From contig NZ_RQWN01000003.1 of assembly GCF_003977755.1 (NCBI RefSeq), positions 434,001 through 498,000 on the forward strand: DNA of 64,000 nt, read 5' to 3'. A program made the translations under genes and the position numbers. This document shows, piece after piece, positions 52,478 through 62,238 of this stretch. The notes under the pieces are model-generated. The model did no database searches and was not told the DNA's origin. It saw nothing but the letters and a program-made list of their open reading frames with translations. The DNA is from Haloterrigena salifodinae (GTDB taxonomy: Archaea > Halobacteriota > Halobacteria > Halobacteriales > Natrialbaceae). Every line of letters starts with the position of its first letter. Positions within the stretch are counted from its first letter, which is position 1.

Positions 52478-55255
52478 CTATGCGTCCTGAATCTGCCGTA
52501 ACACGTCGGGCGCGTCCTCGAGCGCCGCGTCCAGATCCTCGACGTTGGGGCCGCCGCCCTGCGCGAAGTCCGGCGGGCCGCCGCCGCCGCCGCCGACGCG
52601 GCCGGCGAGTTCGCCGACGACTTCGCCGGCGTTGACGTCCGAGTCGTCGGGCACTGCGACGACGAACTGGGCGCCGCTCTGGCCGCTGCCGAGGACGGCG
52701 ATCTTGCCCTCCTCGACGAGGGCGTTGGCGGTCGCGCGGAGTTCGTCCATGTCGGCGTCGATGCGGTCGACGACCGCGGTCCGGTCGCCGACGTCGACCT
52801 CCTCGCCGCCGCCACTGTCGCCGGCGCGGGCCGCGGCGAGCTGTTCCGTCAGGTCTTCGATCTCCTTGCCTCGCGCCTTCCACTCCTCGAAGAAGCGCTC
52901 GGCGGTTTCGGGGACGTCCTCGGGCGAGACGTCGAGGACGTCGGCGGCCTCGTAGAGGGCGTCCTCTTTTTCCTGCGTCGACTCGATCGCGGCCTCGCCG
53001 GCCGCGAACGTGATGCGTTCGACGCCGTCCTGAACGCGTTCGGTGTTGAGGATCTTGATCGAGCCGATGTCGCCGGTGCGGGCGACGTGGGTGCCACCAC
53101 AGGCCTGGATATCGTCGGCGATCTGGATCAGCCGGATCTGCTCGCCCGGCGGGATGCCGCCCTGGTAGAGGTCGAAGCCGTGTTCGGCCTCGGCGTCGTG
53201 GCGGTCGGGCCAGTCCTGGCTGACCTGGGTGTTGTCCATCACGAGCTCGTTGGCCAGCGACTCGATCTCCTTGACGTCCGCGCGGGAGATGCGGTCGTAG
53301 TGGCGGACGTCGATCCGCGAGGAGTCGACGCCCTTCTGGGCGCCGGCCTGGCGGATATGCTCGCCCAAGACCTGTCGGGCCGCGTGGATGACGATGTGGG
53401 TCGCCGTGTGGTGGCGCATCAGCTGCCGGCGGCGGCCGCCGTCGATCTGTCCGTTGACGAACTCACCCTTGCCGGGGTTCTCGTCGGCCCGATGGAGGAT
53501 GACGCCGTCCTCGATCTGGACGTCCGTGACCTCGGCGGCCGTGTCGTCGGTCGAGAGCGTCCCCGTGTCTGCGGGTTGGCCACCGCCCTCGGGGTAGAAC
53601 ATCGTCTGGTCTAAGACGACGTCGTACCCCTCCTCGCGCTCGAAGACGTCGAGCACGACGGCCTCGAACTGGGTGCGCTGCTGGTCGTCGTAGTAGAGCT
53701 TCTCAGTCTCGGGGAGGTCCTCGAAGCGGTCCTCCTCGTCGTCGTCGGCCGCCTCGACGGCTTCGGGGGTGTCGTGGCGCTGGGCGACGAGGCTGTAGAA
53801 GTCGTCCGGCACGTCGATCTCGGCGCCGGCCTCCTCGGCGATCTCCTCGACCATATCGGGCTGGATGCCGTGGGAGTCGTAGAGCTCGATCAGCTCCTCG
53901 ATCGGGATCGGCTCGCCCTTCTCGGCGTACTCCTCGGCAAGCGTCTCGACCCGGCGACCGCCCCGCTCGAGCGTCTCGCGGTACTTCTCGACCTCGGTGC
54001 GGACGATGTCGCGGATCGTGTCGCGGTTCTCGTACTCGAGGCGCTCGGCCTGCATGTCGACGAGTTCGTCCAGCGGCGCGTCGACGCCGGCGTTGTCACA
54101 GAGGCGCTTCGTGCGCCGGAGGACCATCCGCGCGAGGTAGCCCGTCCCGACGTTCGAGGGGACGATGCCGTCGCCGAGCATGTAGGCCAGCGTCCGGCAG
54201 TGGTCGGCGATGGCGTAGATGTCCTCGAGGGGCTCGACGAGATCGCGCAGCTGGTCGACGGAGACGCCGATCTCGGCGGCGATATCGCCGCGGGCGGCCT
54301 CGACGTCGTCGACGTCGTCGATGTCGAGCTGCCCGGAGAGGCGGGCAGCGCGGGAGACGATCTCGGTTTCCTCGTCGGTATAGGAGAGGCCGGCGTTGTC
54401 CTTGAGGAAGTCGATCATCTCCGGGTAGATCGCCTCGTAGACCGTCGCGGTACCCTGGCTCATCCAGGTCCACCGCTCTAAGCCGTAGCCGGTGTCGACG
54501 ATGTAGGTGTCCATGTAGGAGTACCGGTTCCCGTCCTTGAGCTCGTACTCGCCGTCGGGATCCTGTTCCATGCACATGAAGACCAGCGTGGCGATCTCGA
54601 GCCCGCGGTAGATGACCTCGATGGCGGGACCGGCGTTGCCGCCGCCAACCCAGGGGTCCTCGATGTAGGTGACCTCGCTGATGTCCGCGCCGAGTTCCTG
54701 GAGCAGGCCGTCGCAGAGTTCGACGGTGCGGTCCTTCCAGTAGACCTCGCCGTGGTAGGCGTACTTGTCCTCGGGGATGTCCTCGCGCGTGTTGAACGCG
54801 TGGTGGGCCATCATCTCGAAGGCCATCGTGTGCCGGCCCGTCTTGCCGACGTTGTCGATGTCCTGCATCCGGATACAGGGCTGGGACACCGTCAGCGGGT
54901 TCGCCGGCGGCGGCGTCTCCCCGCTGGTGACCAGCGGCTGGAAGTCGTAGATCGAGGCCTGGGTCAACAGGACGTCGTCGCGCCAGCGGTTTGCGGCGAC
55001 GGGATAGGGATCGATCCGCTCGTGGTCGTTGTCCTCGAAGTACGAAAGGAACACCTCCCGCATCTCCGTCAGGCTGTACTCCTCATCGAAGCCGGGATTC
55101 TCGATGAAGCCGTACTCCGCACACGGTGGCTCGCCACAGGTCTCCCGGTCGTGATCACGGGTCCAGAAGTGCGCGCCACAGGACGGACACTCCTTGCGTT
55201 CGAATCCTTCCTCCTCGAAGTACTCGAGGCGGTACTCGTCCGCCAGTTCGCTCAT
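52478..55255 (-). CDS. alaS: Alanyl-tRNA synthetase (archaeal type)
   Basis: A 925-residue class II synthetase. It has an N-terminal archaeal extension with zinc-type cysteines ([14 protein letters not shown] and CGEPPCAEY), catalytic-core motifs around [15 protein letters not shown] and [14 protein letters not shown], the editing domain zinc motif [11 protein letters not shown] with [13 protein letters not shown], and a C-Ala domain ending in a Gly-rich [15 protein letters not shown] stretch followed by a helix. It charges tRNA-Ala and clears mischarged Ser/Gly. Start is at [13 protein letters not shown]; the open frame extends 14 codons further up. Confidence 0.97.
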   Translation of the reverse strand: MSELADEYRLEYFEEEGFERKECPSCGAHFWTRDHDRETCGEPPCAEYGFIENPGFDEEYSLTEMREVFLSYFEDNDHERIDPYPVAANRWRDDVLLTQASIYDFQPLVTSGETPPPANPLTVSQPCIRMQDIDNVGKTGRHTMAFEMMAHHAFNTREDIPEDKYAYHGEVYWKDRTVELCDGLLQELGADISEVTYIEDPWVGGGNAGPAIEVIYRGLEIATLVFMCMEQDPDGEYELKDGNRYSYMDTYIVDTGYGLERWTWMSQGTATVYEAIYPEMIDFLKDNAGLSYTDEETEIVSRAARLSGQLDIDDVDDVEAARGDIAAEIGVSVDQLRDLVEPLEDIYAIADHCRTLAYMLGDGIVPSNVGTGYLARMVLRRTKRLCDNAGVDAPLDELVDMQAERLEYENRDTIRDIVRTEVEKYRETLERGGRRVETLAEEYAEKGEPIPIEELIELYDSHGIQPDMVEEIAEEAGAEIDVPDDFYSLVAQRHDTPEAVEAADDDEEDRFEDLPETEKLYYDDQQRTQFEAVVLDVFEREEGYDVVLDQTMFYPEGGGQPADTGTLSTDDTAAEVTDVQIEDGVILHRADENPGKGEFVNGQIDGGRRRQLMRHHTATHIVIHAARQVLGEHIRQAGAQKGVDSSRIDVRHYDRISRADVKEIESLANELVMDNTQVSQDWPDRHDAEAEHGFDLYQGGIPPGEQIRLIQIADDIQACGGTHVARTGDIGSIKILNTERVQDGVERITFAAGEAAIESTQEKEDALYEAADVLDVSPEDVPETAERFFEEWKARGKEIEDLTEQLAAARAGDSGGGEEVDVGDRTAVVDRIDADMDELRATANALVEEGKIAVLGSGQSGAQFVVAVPDDSDVNAGEVVGELAGRVGGGGGGPPDFAQGGGPNVEDLDAALEDAPDVLRQIQDA

Positions 55256-55494
55256 TACGTATGTGTTGGCCAGCCAGCGCCTAAAACAGTTCCGCAACGT
55301 TCAATCGGGCGAAATCGTCGACCGCAATCGAAGCCATCACCCTGGCGCTCCCGGTGTTTTCGATCCGCTGTCGTTTCGTTGAAAAGATATATGGTATTTC
55401 GATTGCGTCACACGTATAGGATCGAAATGGACGGAATCGAACGCTTTGCTCGAGACGACCGCGGGCGCTCGGCCCGCCCCTCCGGTAGCGAGTG

Positions 55495-56175
55495 ATGCGA
55501 TCGAGACGTTCCCTGCTCCGGACCGGCGGCCTGGCCGCGGTCGGGACGCTCGGCGGCCTCGTCGCGTTACCGTCGCCGCCCGAAGCGACACCGACGGATC
55601 AAACGGCCGAAGCCGCCGCACTGCCGGACGCGGTGTCCGGGTGGACCGACGACCGGATCACCCGCGAGACCGAGACGCCGATCGCGCGCTACCAGTATCG
55701 CGCGACCGCCGCCGACCCCGACCGAACCGACCGCGAGACGTTCGTCGCGACGTCGCCGATCAACGTCGTTCTCGTGCCGAACGCCGAGACCGACGCGGCC
55801 GGCCTCGAGAGCGTTATGGAAGTACTCGAGACCGAGGGCTGGCTTCGCGACCCCGACGAGTACACACGCTACGCCTGGGACCGGACCGAGGATCGGTTCG
55901 TCCGCCAGCAGGCGACGGCCGCCGAATCCTACTTCGGCGCCAGCGGCCGCTTTCACGTTCGCTGCTGGTCGTTCGAGGGGGTCGTCTCGATGCAGGTCCA
56001 CGAGGACTCGGCCGCCCGGCCGAAACACGACGTAATCTCCTACGATCGCGGCCGCGAGTCGATCGCCGCGGCCTTCGACGCGGCCGGCTGGGACGTCTCG
56101 CCGGGCGCGATCGATCTCGACAACGACCAGAGTGATCACGACGGTCTCGCGACCGTCGTCACGGAGGCCCCATGA
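55495..56175 (+). CDS. Tat-leader exported protein, function unknown
   Basis: A 226-residue protein with leader RSRRSLLRTGGLAAVGTLGG, cleaved near PEAT. The mature part has alternating strands and helices (TRETETPIARYQYRATAA, PINVVLVPNAETDAAGLES, EVLETEGWLRDPDEYTRYAW, FHVRCWSFEGVVSMQVHED) and a central YTRYAW...RFVRQQATA region. A GTG one codon earlier is possible. Its stop overlaps the ATG of the following membrane protein (ATGA), so they work as a pair: an outside-facing protein and a membrane partner. Confidence 0.8.
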   Translation: MRSRRSLLRTGGLAAVGTLGGLVALPSPPEATPTDQTAEAAALPDAVSGWTDDRITRETETPIARYQYRATAADPDRTDRETFVATSPINVVLVPNAETDAAGLESVMEVLETEGWLRDPDEYTRYAWDRTEDRFVRQQATAAESYFGASGRFHVRCWSFEGVVSMQVHEDSAARPKHDVISYDRGRESIAAAFDAAGWDVSPGAIDLDNDQSDHDGLATVVTEAP

Positions 56176-56879
56176 GCACCGACGACCGCAACCGGAACCG
56201 GTTCGCCCTCCGATCCACAGTCAGCGCCGTTCTCGACCACCCGCTGGCCGGCCTCGAGCGCCGTCGAACGGCGGTCGCCGTCGCGTATCTGTGCGCCCTG
56301 CTCGGACTGTTCGTCGTCAGCTACGCGGGGGCGAACGTCACGGTCGACGACGTGCTGCTGGATACGCTGTCGCTCGGGTTCGACCACGTCAGCACCGTCT
56401 TGATCGTCGCCGTGACGGTCACGATCACGATCGTTCCGCTCGCGTACGCGATCTGGAACGGCGGGCCGGGACTGGCCTTCGCGATCCCGCTGGTGCCGGT
56501 CGCCCTCGGCGACCTCGCGGCGGGCCAGTACGTGCTCGGCGTCGATACGGCGGTCGCGCTGACCGCCGGCGCGGCCGCGAGCGCGCTCGCCCTCTACGTG
56601 ACCGACGTTCGGACCGCGGGCTCGCTTCGACCCTGGCGGACCGCCGGCGGCCCTGTCGTCCCGCGGCTGCTTTCGGTGACGGTCCTGACGGTCGTCGCCG
56701 CCTTCGGCATCGCGCAGTTCGTCGCCGTCGTCCCGCCGCGGAGTCTCGAGCGCTACGCGCCGTTCGCCGCGCTCTGGCTCGTTCCCTTCGGGGTCGTCGC
56801 CAGCTACTGGGCCGGCGAGGTTCGAACGACGGTCGCGACGCGGACCGATCACGCCGACGGCGATCGAGCCGACACGTAA
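56172..56879 (+). CDS. Integral membrane partner of the upstream Tat protein
   Basis: A 235-residue protein with six hydrophobic helices: RTAVAVAYLCALLGLFVVSY, a second near VSTVLIVAVTVTITIVPLAY, then GLAFAIPLVPVALGDLAAG, VALTAGAAASALALYV, LLSVTVLTVVAAFGIAQF and ERYAPFAALWLVPFGVVA. It overlaps the previous gene by four bases and is surely co-translated with it. No known transporter motif is visible. Confidence 0.8.
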   Translation: MSTDDRNRNRFALRSTVSAVLDHPLAGLERRRTAVAVAYLCALLGLFVVSYAGANVTVDDVLLDTLSLGFDHVSTVLIVAVTVTITIVPLAYAIWNGGPGLAFAIPLVPVALGDLAAGQYVLGVDTAVALTAGAAASALALYVTDVRTAGSLRPWRTAGGPVVPRLLSVTVLTVVAAFGIAQFVAVVPPRSLERYAPFAALWLVPFGVVASYWAGEVRTTVATRTDHADGDRADT

Positions 56880-57069
56880 CCGGCGTCGAACCGAATCAGT
56901 AATTCTGTGGAGCGACCTCGAGTAGCAGTTTGACGGAGCGACCTCGAGACTTCGCTAACGATTCGACTCGGGGTACCGTAATCGGCGGCGACCGATCAGC
57001 TCCGAATACGGTCACGAGCGGCCGTGAAACAGTTCTTTACCGTTCGTTCGTGAGAGCTACGACCGCACT

Positions 57070-57969
57070 ATGGGAACTGTTGATGTCGCGATCGGCGTCG
57101 ACGCGGACTGCGTCGCCGGCTGGCTCGGCTCGTACGGCGGAGCGGACTCACCCGCGGACCTCTCGCGGGGGCTGGCCGCCGGCAACGAGGGCATCCCGCG
57201 GATGCTCGCGCTCTTCGACGAGCAGGATATCCAGACGTCATGGTACGTCCCCGGCCACACGATCGACACCTTCCGCGACGAGATCGAGGCGGTCGCGGCC
57301 GACGGCCACGAACTGGGCGTCCATGGCTACTCCCACGAGAACCCGACCGACCTCTCCCGGGAGCAGGAAGACGAGATCCTCGAGGTCTCGATCGACCTCA
57401 TCGAGGACGTCACCGGCTCGGAGCCGGTCGGCCACCGCGCAAGCTGGTGGGAGTTCAGCGAGAACACGCCCGAACTCGTCGAGAAGCACGGCTTCCTGTA
57501 CGACAGCAGCCTCATGGAGCGGATGTTCGAACCCGGCTGGATGCGCAAGGGCGACAGCTGGGAGAAGATCCGGTACGAGGAGGACCCCGAGACGTGGATG
57601 GAACCGTATCGGTACGGGGAGGAGACCGATATCGTCGAGATTCCAATCAGCTGGTACCGCGACGACATTCCGCCGATGCTGTTCATCAAACAGCCGATCT
57701 ACCACGCCGGCTACAAGGATCCGGAGATGATGTACGAGCAGTACTACAAACGGCAGTTCGATTACCTCTACAACCGCCGCGGCGCGGGCGTCTACACCTT
57801 CACGATCCATCCGGACATCCACGGCCTGCCCCACATGATTCCGCTGCTCGAGGAGTTCATCCAGTACGTCAAGGGTCACGAGAACGCGCAGTTCACTACC
57901 CTCGAGACGATCGCCGAGACGTACAAGGAGGATCCGTCGGTGTACGAGAGCGAGAGCGACTACGTCTGA
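57070..57969 (+). CDS. Polysaccharide deacetylase family protein (PgdA/PuuE type)
   Basis: A 299-residue NodB-fold protein. The metal-binding Asp is in VAIGVDADCVAGW and the His pair in ELGVHGYSHENPTD. Other motifs are TSWYVPGHTIDTF and GHRASWWEFSENTPELV. It ends with TFTIHPDIHGLPHMIPLLEE, which carries the catalytic-base His. The size and motifs match the cyclic-imidase/HpPgdA-like group, which acts on small amides or aminosugars rather than peptidoglycan in archaea. Convergent with asparaginase, overlapping by 10 nt. Confidence 0.9.
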   Translation: MGTVDVAIGVDADCVAGWLGSYGGADSPADLSRGLAAGNEGIPRMLALFDEQDIQTSWYVPGHTIDTFRDEIEAVAADGHELGVHGYSHENPTDLSREQEDEILEVSIDLIEDVTGSEPVGHRASWWEFSENTPELVEKHGFLYDSSLMERMFEPGWMRKGDSWEKIRYEEDPETWMEPYRYGEETDIVEIPISWYRDDIPPMLFIKQPIYHAGYKDPEMMYEQYYKRQFDYLYNRRGAGVYTFTIHPDIHGLPHMIPLLEEFIQYVKGHENAQFTTLETIAETYKEDPSVYESESDYV

Positions 57970-58946
57970 GAGTCAGCAGGCGAAACGGCCTCCCGAATCG
58001 CGTCTTCGTCGTCGAACGCCTCGAGCGCGAGCGTCAACCGATGCCTGGCCTGTTGGGCGGTGAGGTCGCCGGCGAAGATGGCCCCGTACTCGCGAAGCCG
58101 TTCACCGCCCCCATCGCCGCCGTAGACCGGCGCGACCCGCCCCTCGAGGCAGCGCGACGTGACGACGACAGGGACGCCCGCCTCGATCGCGTCGCGAGCG
58201 GCGTCGGCAAGGCCCGCCGTAGCGTTTCCGAGGCCGGTCCCTTCGACGACGAGCCCATCTGCGCCGCGCTCGAGGGCGGCGTCGAGCAAGTCGCCGGTGA
58301 CGGCGCTCCCGCTCTTGACCGTGTAGACGGTCGCCTCGAGTGACATCGCGTCGATCGGCCGCGTCTCGCTGCGCGGCCGGCGGTGGATCTCGACGCCGTT
58401 CCGGTCGACGGTCGCGACCGGCCCGGCGGTCCGCGAGCGAAACGCCTCGAGGGCGGACGTGTGCGCCTTCGACACCGCGCGGGCGCTGTGGATTTCCTCG
58501 TTGAACGCGATGAACGTCCCACCGGCGTCGCGGTCGGCGAACGCCTCGGCGGCCCGGACCGCCGTCAGGAGGTTGCTCGGCCCGTCCGAACTCACCTCGT
58601 CCGGGCGGCGCTGGGCGCCCGTCAGGAACACCGGCGTCTCGGGCTGGACGGTGACGTCGAGGTAGTAGGCCGTCTCTTCCATCGTGTCCGTGCCGTGGGT
58701 GATGACGACGGCGTCGACCGTCGGATCGCCCTCGAGTTCGCTGACTCGCTCGCCGATCGTCTCGAGCGTCTCGCCGTCGATTTCGAAGCTCGGAATCTGC
58801 GCGACCGACTCGACCGAGAGGGTCGCGTGGGACTCGAGTTCCGGAACGGCCTCGAGGAGTTCCGCGCCCGTCCGCGTCGGCTTCGCCCCGCCGTCCGTGT
58901 CAGTGCTGGCGATTGTGCCGCCCGTGCTGAGAAGCGTCACGTCCAT
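57960..58946 (-). CDS. L-asparaginase (type I/II asparaginase family)
   Basis: A 328-residue asparaginase hydrolysing asparagine to aspartate and ammonia. The first catalytic Thr is in VTLLSTGGTIASTDTDGG and the second in AVVITHGTDTMEETAYYLD; PVFLTGAQRRPDEVSSDGP gives the Lys/Asp-region equivalents. There is no signal peptide, so the enzyme is cytosolic. The start is MDVTLLSTGG; the longer upstream extension is arginine/proline-rich noise. Confidence 0.93.
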   Translation of the reverse strand: MDVTLLSTGGTIASTDTDGGAKPTRTGAELLEAVPELESHATLSVESVAQIPSFEIDGETLETIGERVSELEGDPTVDAVVITHGTDTMEETAYYLDVTVQPETPVFLTGAQRRPDEVSSDGPSNLLTAVRAAEAFADRDAGGTFIAFNEEIHSARAVSKAHTSALEAFRSRTAGPVATVDRNGVEIHRRPRSETRPIDAMSLEATVYTVKSGSAVTGDLLDAALERGADGLVVEGTGLGNATAGLADAARDAIEAGVPVVVTSRCLEGRVAPVYGGDGGGERLREYGAIFAGDLTAQQARHRLTLALEAFDDEDAIREAVSPADSQT

Positions 58947-59101
58947 GGGCCCACGTTTCACGGTGACGGCCGAAAAGGTGGTCCCGGCCGGGGCTCCCGG
59001 ACGGCCTCGAGTCGGCCACGGCTCGCGACTCAGTGTTCGATACGTCCGGTGCATTCGTATAGGGGCGACCGGTCACTCCACACGAATACGGTGCCAGCGT
59101 C

Positions 59102-59345
59102 ATGAGTCCCTCGTCGCAGTCACGCCCGCGGACGGTGGTCTACCTCGCCGAAACCGACGATGCGGCCCGCGACGGCGCGGCCGCCCTCGGACGAGTCGAC
59201 TCGGGTCCGGAGCGCACGGTCCGCCCGCTGACGACGGCCGTCGTCGATAGCCTGGCCGACTGGGCGTCCGCGGTCGACTGCGTCGTCTTCGCGGAGACGC
59301 CGACGACCGCGGCGGGAGCCACCTGCTCGAGGCCGCCGATCAGGC
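59102..59345 (+). pseudogene. Truncated sensor/receiver-type protein
   Basis: About 80 residues, MSPSSQSRPRTVVYLAETDD onward, resemble the N-terminal part of haloarchaeal sensor kinases: TVRPLTTAVVDSLADWASAV and DCVVFAETPTTAAGAT. A base seems lost in GCCACC-TGCTCGAG, since LLEAADQ continues in the next frame. At about 59340 the sequence runs into the antisense 3' end of rfcS, so the rest of the gene is missing. A non-functional remnant. Confidence 0.6.
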
Positions 59346-60344
59346 CTCGGTCTCGCTCTCGTCCTCGAGGGCCAACGCCGCCAGCAGCGCCTCGAGTTGC
59401 AGCCGTTCGTTCGCGCCTTCGGTGATCCGGAAGTCGACCTCGCCGAGTCGCTCGAGCAGGCGTACGGTTGCCTTCTCCGGGATGTCGAACTCCCAGGCCG
59501 AGCGGTGCAGTTGGTCGATGACGTCGCCGCCGGCGAGGCCGCGCTCGGTCAGCAGGTCCTCCAGGGCGGCGCGAGCGGCGGTGAAGTCGCCGTCGATGGC
59601 GTGTTCGACCATTGCCTCGACCTCCTCGGGGCGCGCGGTGGCGGTGATCGCGAAGACGGTCTCCTCGTCGACGGTCTCGCCCATCACGGCCGCGGCCTGA
59701 AGGCCGTTGATCGCCTTTCGCATGTCGCCGTCGGCCGCGTAGACCAGGGCGTCGACGCCGTCGTCGGTGACCTCGATTCCCTCGTTTTCGGCGATTTCGC
59801 GGACCTGGGCCTCGATGGCGTCCTCGGTGAGTTCGGTAAAGCGGAAGACCGCACACCGGGACTGGATGGGGTCGATGATCTGACTCGAGTAGTTACACGA
59901 GAGGATGAAGCGCGTGTTGTTCGAGAACTGCTCCATCGTCCGTCGCAGCGCCGACTGGGCGTCGGAGGTCAGCGCGTCGGCCTCGTCTAAGAAGATGATG
60001 CGGTGGTCGTAGCCGCCGAACGAAGAGCGCGCGAAGTCCTTGATTCGGTCGCGGACGACGTCAATCCCGCGCTGGTCGGAGGCGTTGAGTTCGAGGAAGT
60101 TCTCGCGCCAGTCGTCGTCGTAGACCTCGCGGGCGATCGCCTGTGCGGCCGTGGTCTTCCCCGTCCCGGCCGGTCCAGCGAACATGAGGTGGGGGAGGTC
60201 GTCCTGCTCGACGTACCGCTGCAGTCGCGGGACGATGTTCTCGTGGCCCTTGATCTCGTCGAGCCGTTCCGGCCGGTACTTCTCGATCCAGACTTCGGTC
60301 CTGCCGGGTGTCGGCTCCGCCGCCTCGGCGTCGGCCTCGCTCAT
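59340..60344 (-). CDS. rfcS: Replication factor C small subunit
   Basis: Clamp-loader subunit that loads PCNA on primed DNA. The 334-residue AAA+ protein has Walker [18 protein letters not shown], the DEAD-type Walker [16 protein letters not shown], sensor 1 [20 protein letters not shown] with the SRC arginine finger, and a typical collar domain. Start [19 protein letters not shown] at 60342-60344. The haloarchaeal genome also has the diverged RFC-like gene at 32876-33934. Divergent from the bactofilin-like gene; the 154-nt gap holds both promoters. Confidence 0.96.
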   Translation of the reverse strand: MSEADAEAAEPTPGRTEVWIEKYRPERLDEIKGHENIVPRLQRYVEQDDLPHLMFAGPAGTGKTTAAQAIAREVYDDDWRENFLELNASDQRGIDVVRDRIKDFARSSFGGYDHRIIFLDEADALTSDAQSALRRTMEQFSNNTRFILSCNYSSQIIDPIQSRCAVFRFTELTEDAIEAQVREIAENEGIEVTDDGVDALVYAADGDMRKAINGLQAAAVMGETVDEETVFAITATARPEEVEAMVEHAIDGDFTAARAALEDLLTERGLAGGDVIDQLHRSAWEFDIPEKATVRLLERLGEVDFRITEGANERLQLEALLAALALEDESETEA

Positions 60345-60498
60345 ACCGCTCGCAAGGTGCGGCCGGAAGGTGAATCTTGCCTTGTCCGCGTCGGGCGGGT
60401 GGTCCTCAGCCGCCGGCAGCAAATCACGATGGGAAGACAGTCCGACGTACTGACCGTTGCGTAGGGTATTTTTCTCGAGACTCGTCGTACGATCCTGT

Positions 60499-61584
60499 AT
60501 GTCCAGTAACAATAACTCGCGAACGCTGCTCGTCATCGCCCTCGTGGTCGTCGTCGTCGCCGGCACCGTTCCGGCTACCGTCGCCGGACAGGCCGAACGA
60601 ACGGGCGGCACGGTCGTCGTCGAGGAGGGAGAAACGGTCGACAGCCTCGAGGCATTCGGGGGAACGGTCATCGTCGAAGGTACCGTGACGGGCGACGTCA
60701 GCGCCGTCGCCGGCGACGTGCGGATCGAGGGCGACGTCGAGGGAGACCTCGAGGCCGTCGGCGGCAGCGTCACGATCGCCGGGACCGTTCAGGGCGACGT
60801 CGAAGCCGCCAGCGGGAGCGTGACGATCACCGAGGAGGGAGTCGTCGGCGGGACGACCTCGATCGGCGCCGGAACGGTCGTCGTCGACGGGACACTCGAG
60901 GGAGACGCGGAGATCGGCGCCGAGACGATCCAGCTGGGCGAGGGCGCGTCGATCGCGGGCGATCTGCGCTACGGCGGCACCCTCGAGGGGAACACTGACG
61001 CGGTCGCCGGTACCATCAAGCAGGATTCGTCGGTCGGCGTCGACGTCGCGCCGACGATCCAGCCGATCGCCTCGTGGCTGTTCGCGGCCTACGCGCTGGC
61101 GCTGAACCTCGTGCTCGGGGCGGCGTTGCTCGCCCTATTCCCCCGATTCTCGGACGGGGTCGCGAGTCGGGCCGCGAGTACGCCCGGACGGTCCGGACTG
61201 GTCGGGCTCGGGGTCCTCCTCGGCGTTCCAGTCCTGCTGGTCGCGGTGGCGCTCACGGTGATCGGCATCCCGTTCTCGGTCGTCGGCGCGTTCCTGTTCG
61301 CCCTCGCCGTCTGGCTCGGGCTCGTCTACGGCCGCTTCGCCGTCGGCGCGTGGCTGCTCTCGCTCGTCGGCGTCGGAAACCGCTGGCTCGCGCTGGTAGT
61401 CGGGCTGGTCATCGGTGCGGCGCTGGGGCTGGTGCCGTACGTCGGCGACCTGCTGAACCTGCTCGTGCTCCTGCTCGGCGTCGGCGCGCTCGCCGTCGGC
61501 CTATTCGGCCACTGGCGGACGGCCCGCGAGCGCGACCGGGAGTCGCGCGGCGGCGTCGGACCGGGTGGACCGACGACCGACTGA
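60499..61584 (+). CDS. Bactofilin/polymer-forming-domain membrane protein
   Basis: A 361-residue protein with an N-terminal Sec-type signal ([20 protein letters not shown]) followed by a right-handed beta-helix region of about 150 residues. This is built of repeating short strands with the bactofilin rhythm: [37 protein letters not shown] and [17 protein letters not shown]. The C-terminal 150 residues contain about four to five membrane helices. Because the beta-helix lies after a signal, it faces outside, unlike cytoplasmic bacterial bactofilins. Probably part of the cell envelope. Confidence 0.88.
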   Translation: MSSNNNSRTLLVIALVVVVVAGTVPATVAGQAERTGGTVVVEEGETVDSLEAFGGTVIVEGTVTGDVSAVAGDVRIEGDVEGDLEAVGGSVTIAGTVQGDVEAASGSVTITEEGVVGGTTSIGAGTVVVDGTLEGDAEIGAETIQLGEGASIAGDLRYGGTLEGNTDAVAGTIKQDSSVGVDVAPTIQPIASWLFAAYALALNLVLGAALLALFPRFSDGVASRAASTPGRSGLVGLGVLLGVPVLLVAVALTVIGIPFSVVGAFLFALAVWLGLVYGRFAVGAWLLSLVGVGNRWLALVVGLVIGAALGLVPYVGDLLNLLVLLLGVGALAVGLFGHWRTARERDRESRGGVGPGGPTTD

Positions 61585-61653
61585 GTACGGGCGATACCCG
61601 CCGGGCCTCGACGAGAGCGACGCGCTCAAGTCCGCGCTTGCGTAACGACGACT

Positions 61654-61890
61654 ATGCGCGTCACCGTCGACGTCAAGGGCGAGGATACCCACGAGATCGA
61701 CCTCGAGTCGGTCTCGGCGTCGGGAGCGACCGCGGACGGCGAGCCGACTCCGACCTATCAGGACCTCCTCCGCGAGGTCGATCTCAGCCCTCACGAGGTG
61801 AGCGTCCTCGTCGACGGTCGCCCGGTTCCCGAGGATCAGCCCGTCGAGAGCGATTACGTGACGGTGTTGCGGCTGATCAAGGGCGGCTAA
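61654..61890 (+). CDS. samp2: Ubiquitin-like small archaeal modifier, SAMP2-like
   Basis: A 78-residue beta-grasp protein ending LRLIKGG with the di-Gly needed for conjugation or thiocarboxylation. SPHEVSVLVDGRPVPEDQPV is close to Haloferax SAMP2, which is attached to lysines and also serves as sulfur carrier for tRNA thiolation. The protein is about 12 residues longer than Haloferax SAMP2 because of the inserted SVSASGATADGEPTP region before the YQDLLREVDL helix. A short plus-strand gene behind the bactofilin-like gene, 69 nt away. Confidence 0.9.
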   Translation: MRVTVDVKGEDTHEIDLESVSASGATADGEPTPTYQDLLREVDLSPHEVSVLVDGRPVPEDQPVESDYVTVLRLIKGG

Positions 61891-62238
61891 CGCCGGTCGC
61901 GGATCGGTAGACCGACCGCGGGTCGGAGCGGCGCTCGAGCGTGCGTCCGACTCGGTCGACGAGTTCTGTGACTGTGAGACCGTCCCCGTGTACGAGGTAC
62001 GAGTAGTCGCCGCCACACGCTCTGCAAACTGCACAGTGGTCAACGGGATCGACGCGCGGTGTTTCTGCGGCCGAACGGAACGCGCGTTTCTGAGACCGAA
62101 CGAATCGCGACCGTCCGAGAGAAAGCGAACGACGAGCGCGATCGGCGACGCCTGCGGCCCGAGCGAGGAACCGATCGGCGACCGGTCTCGAGCGTACCGG
62201 CGCTGTCGGTGTCGAATCGAGGGACAGTTGCGGACGGC
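61891..62238. other. Intergenic region with a possible decayed zinc-finger frame
   Basis: No gene with a usable start codon. On the minus strand a frame ending at about 61891 reads DHCAVCRACGGDYSYLVHGD and continues TVTELVDRVGRTLERRSD, which looks like a zinc-finger protein. It has no ATG or GTG in frame before the next stop upstream, so I treat it as a remnant. Confidence 0.35.

Noticed and set aside
61891-62043. Minus-strand zinc-finger-like frame (HCAVCRACGG)
   Set aside because: No ATG or GTG start in frame before the upstream stop. Kept only as a possible remnant in the intergenic note.
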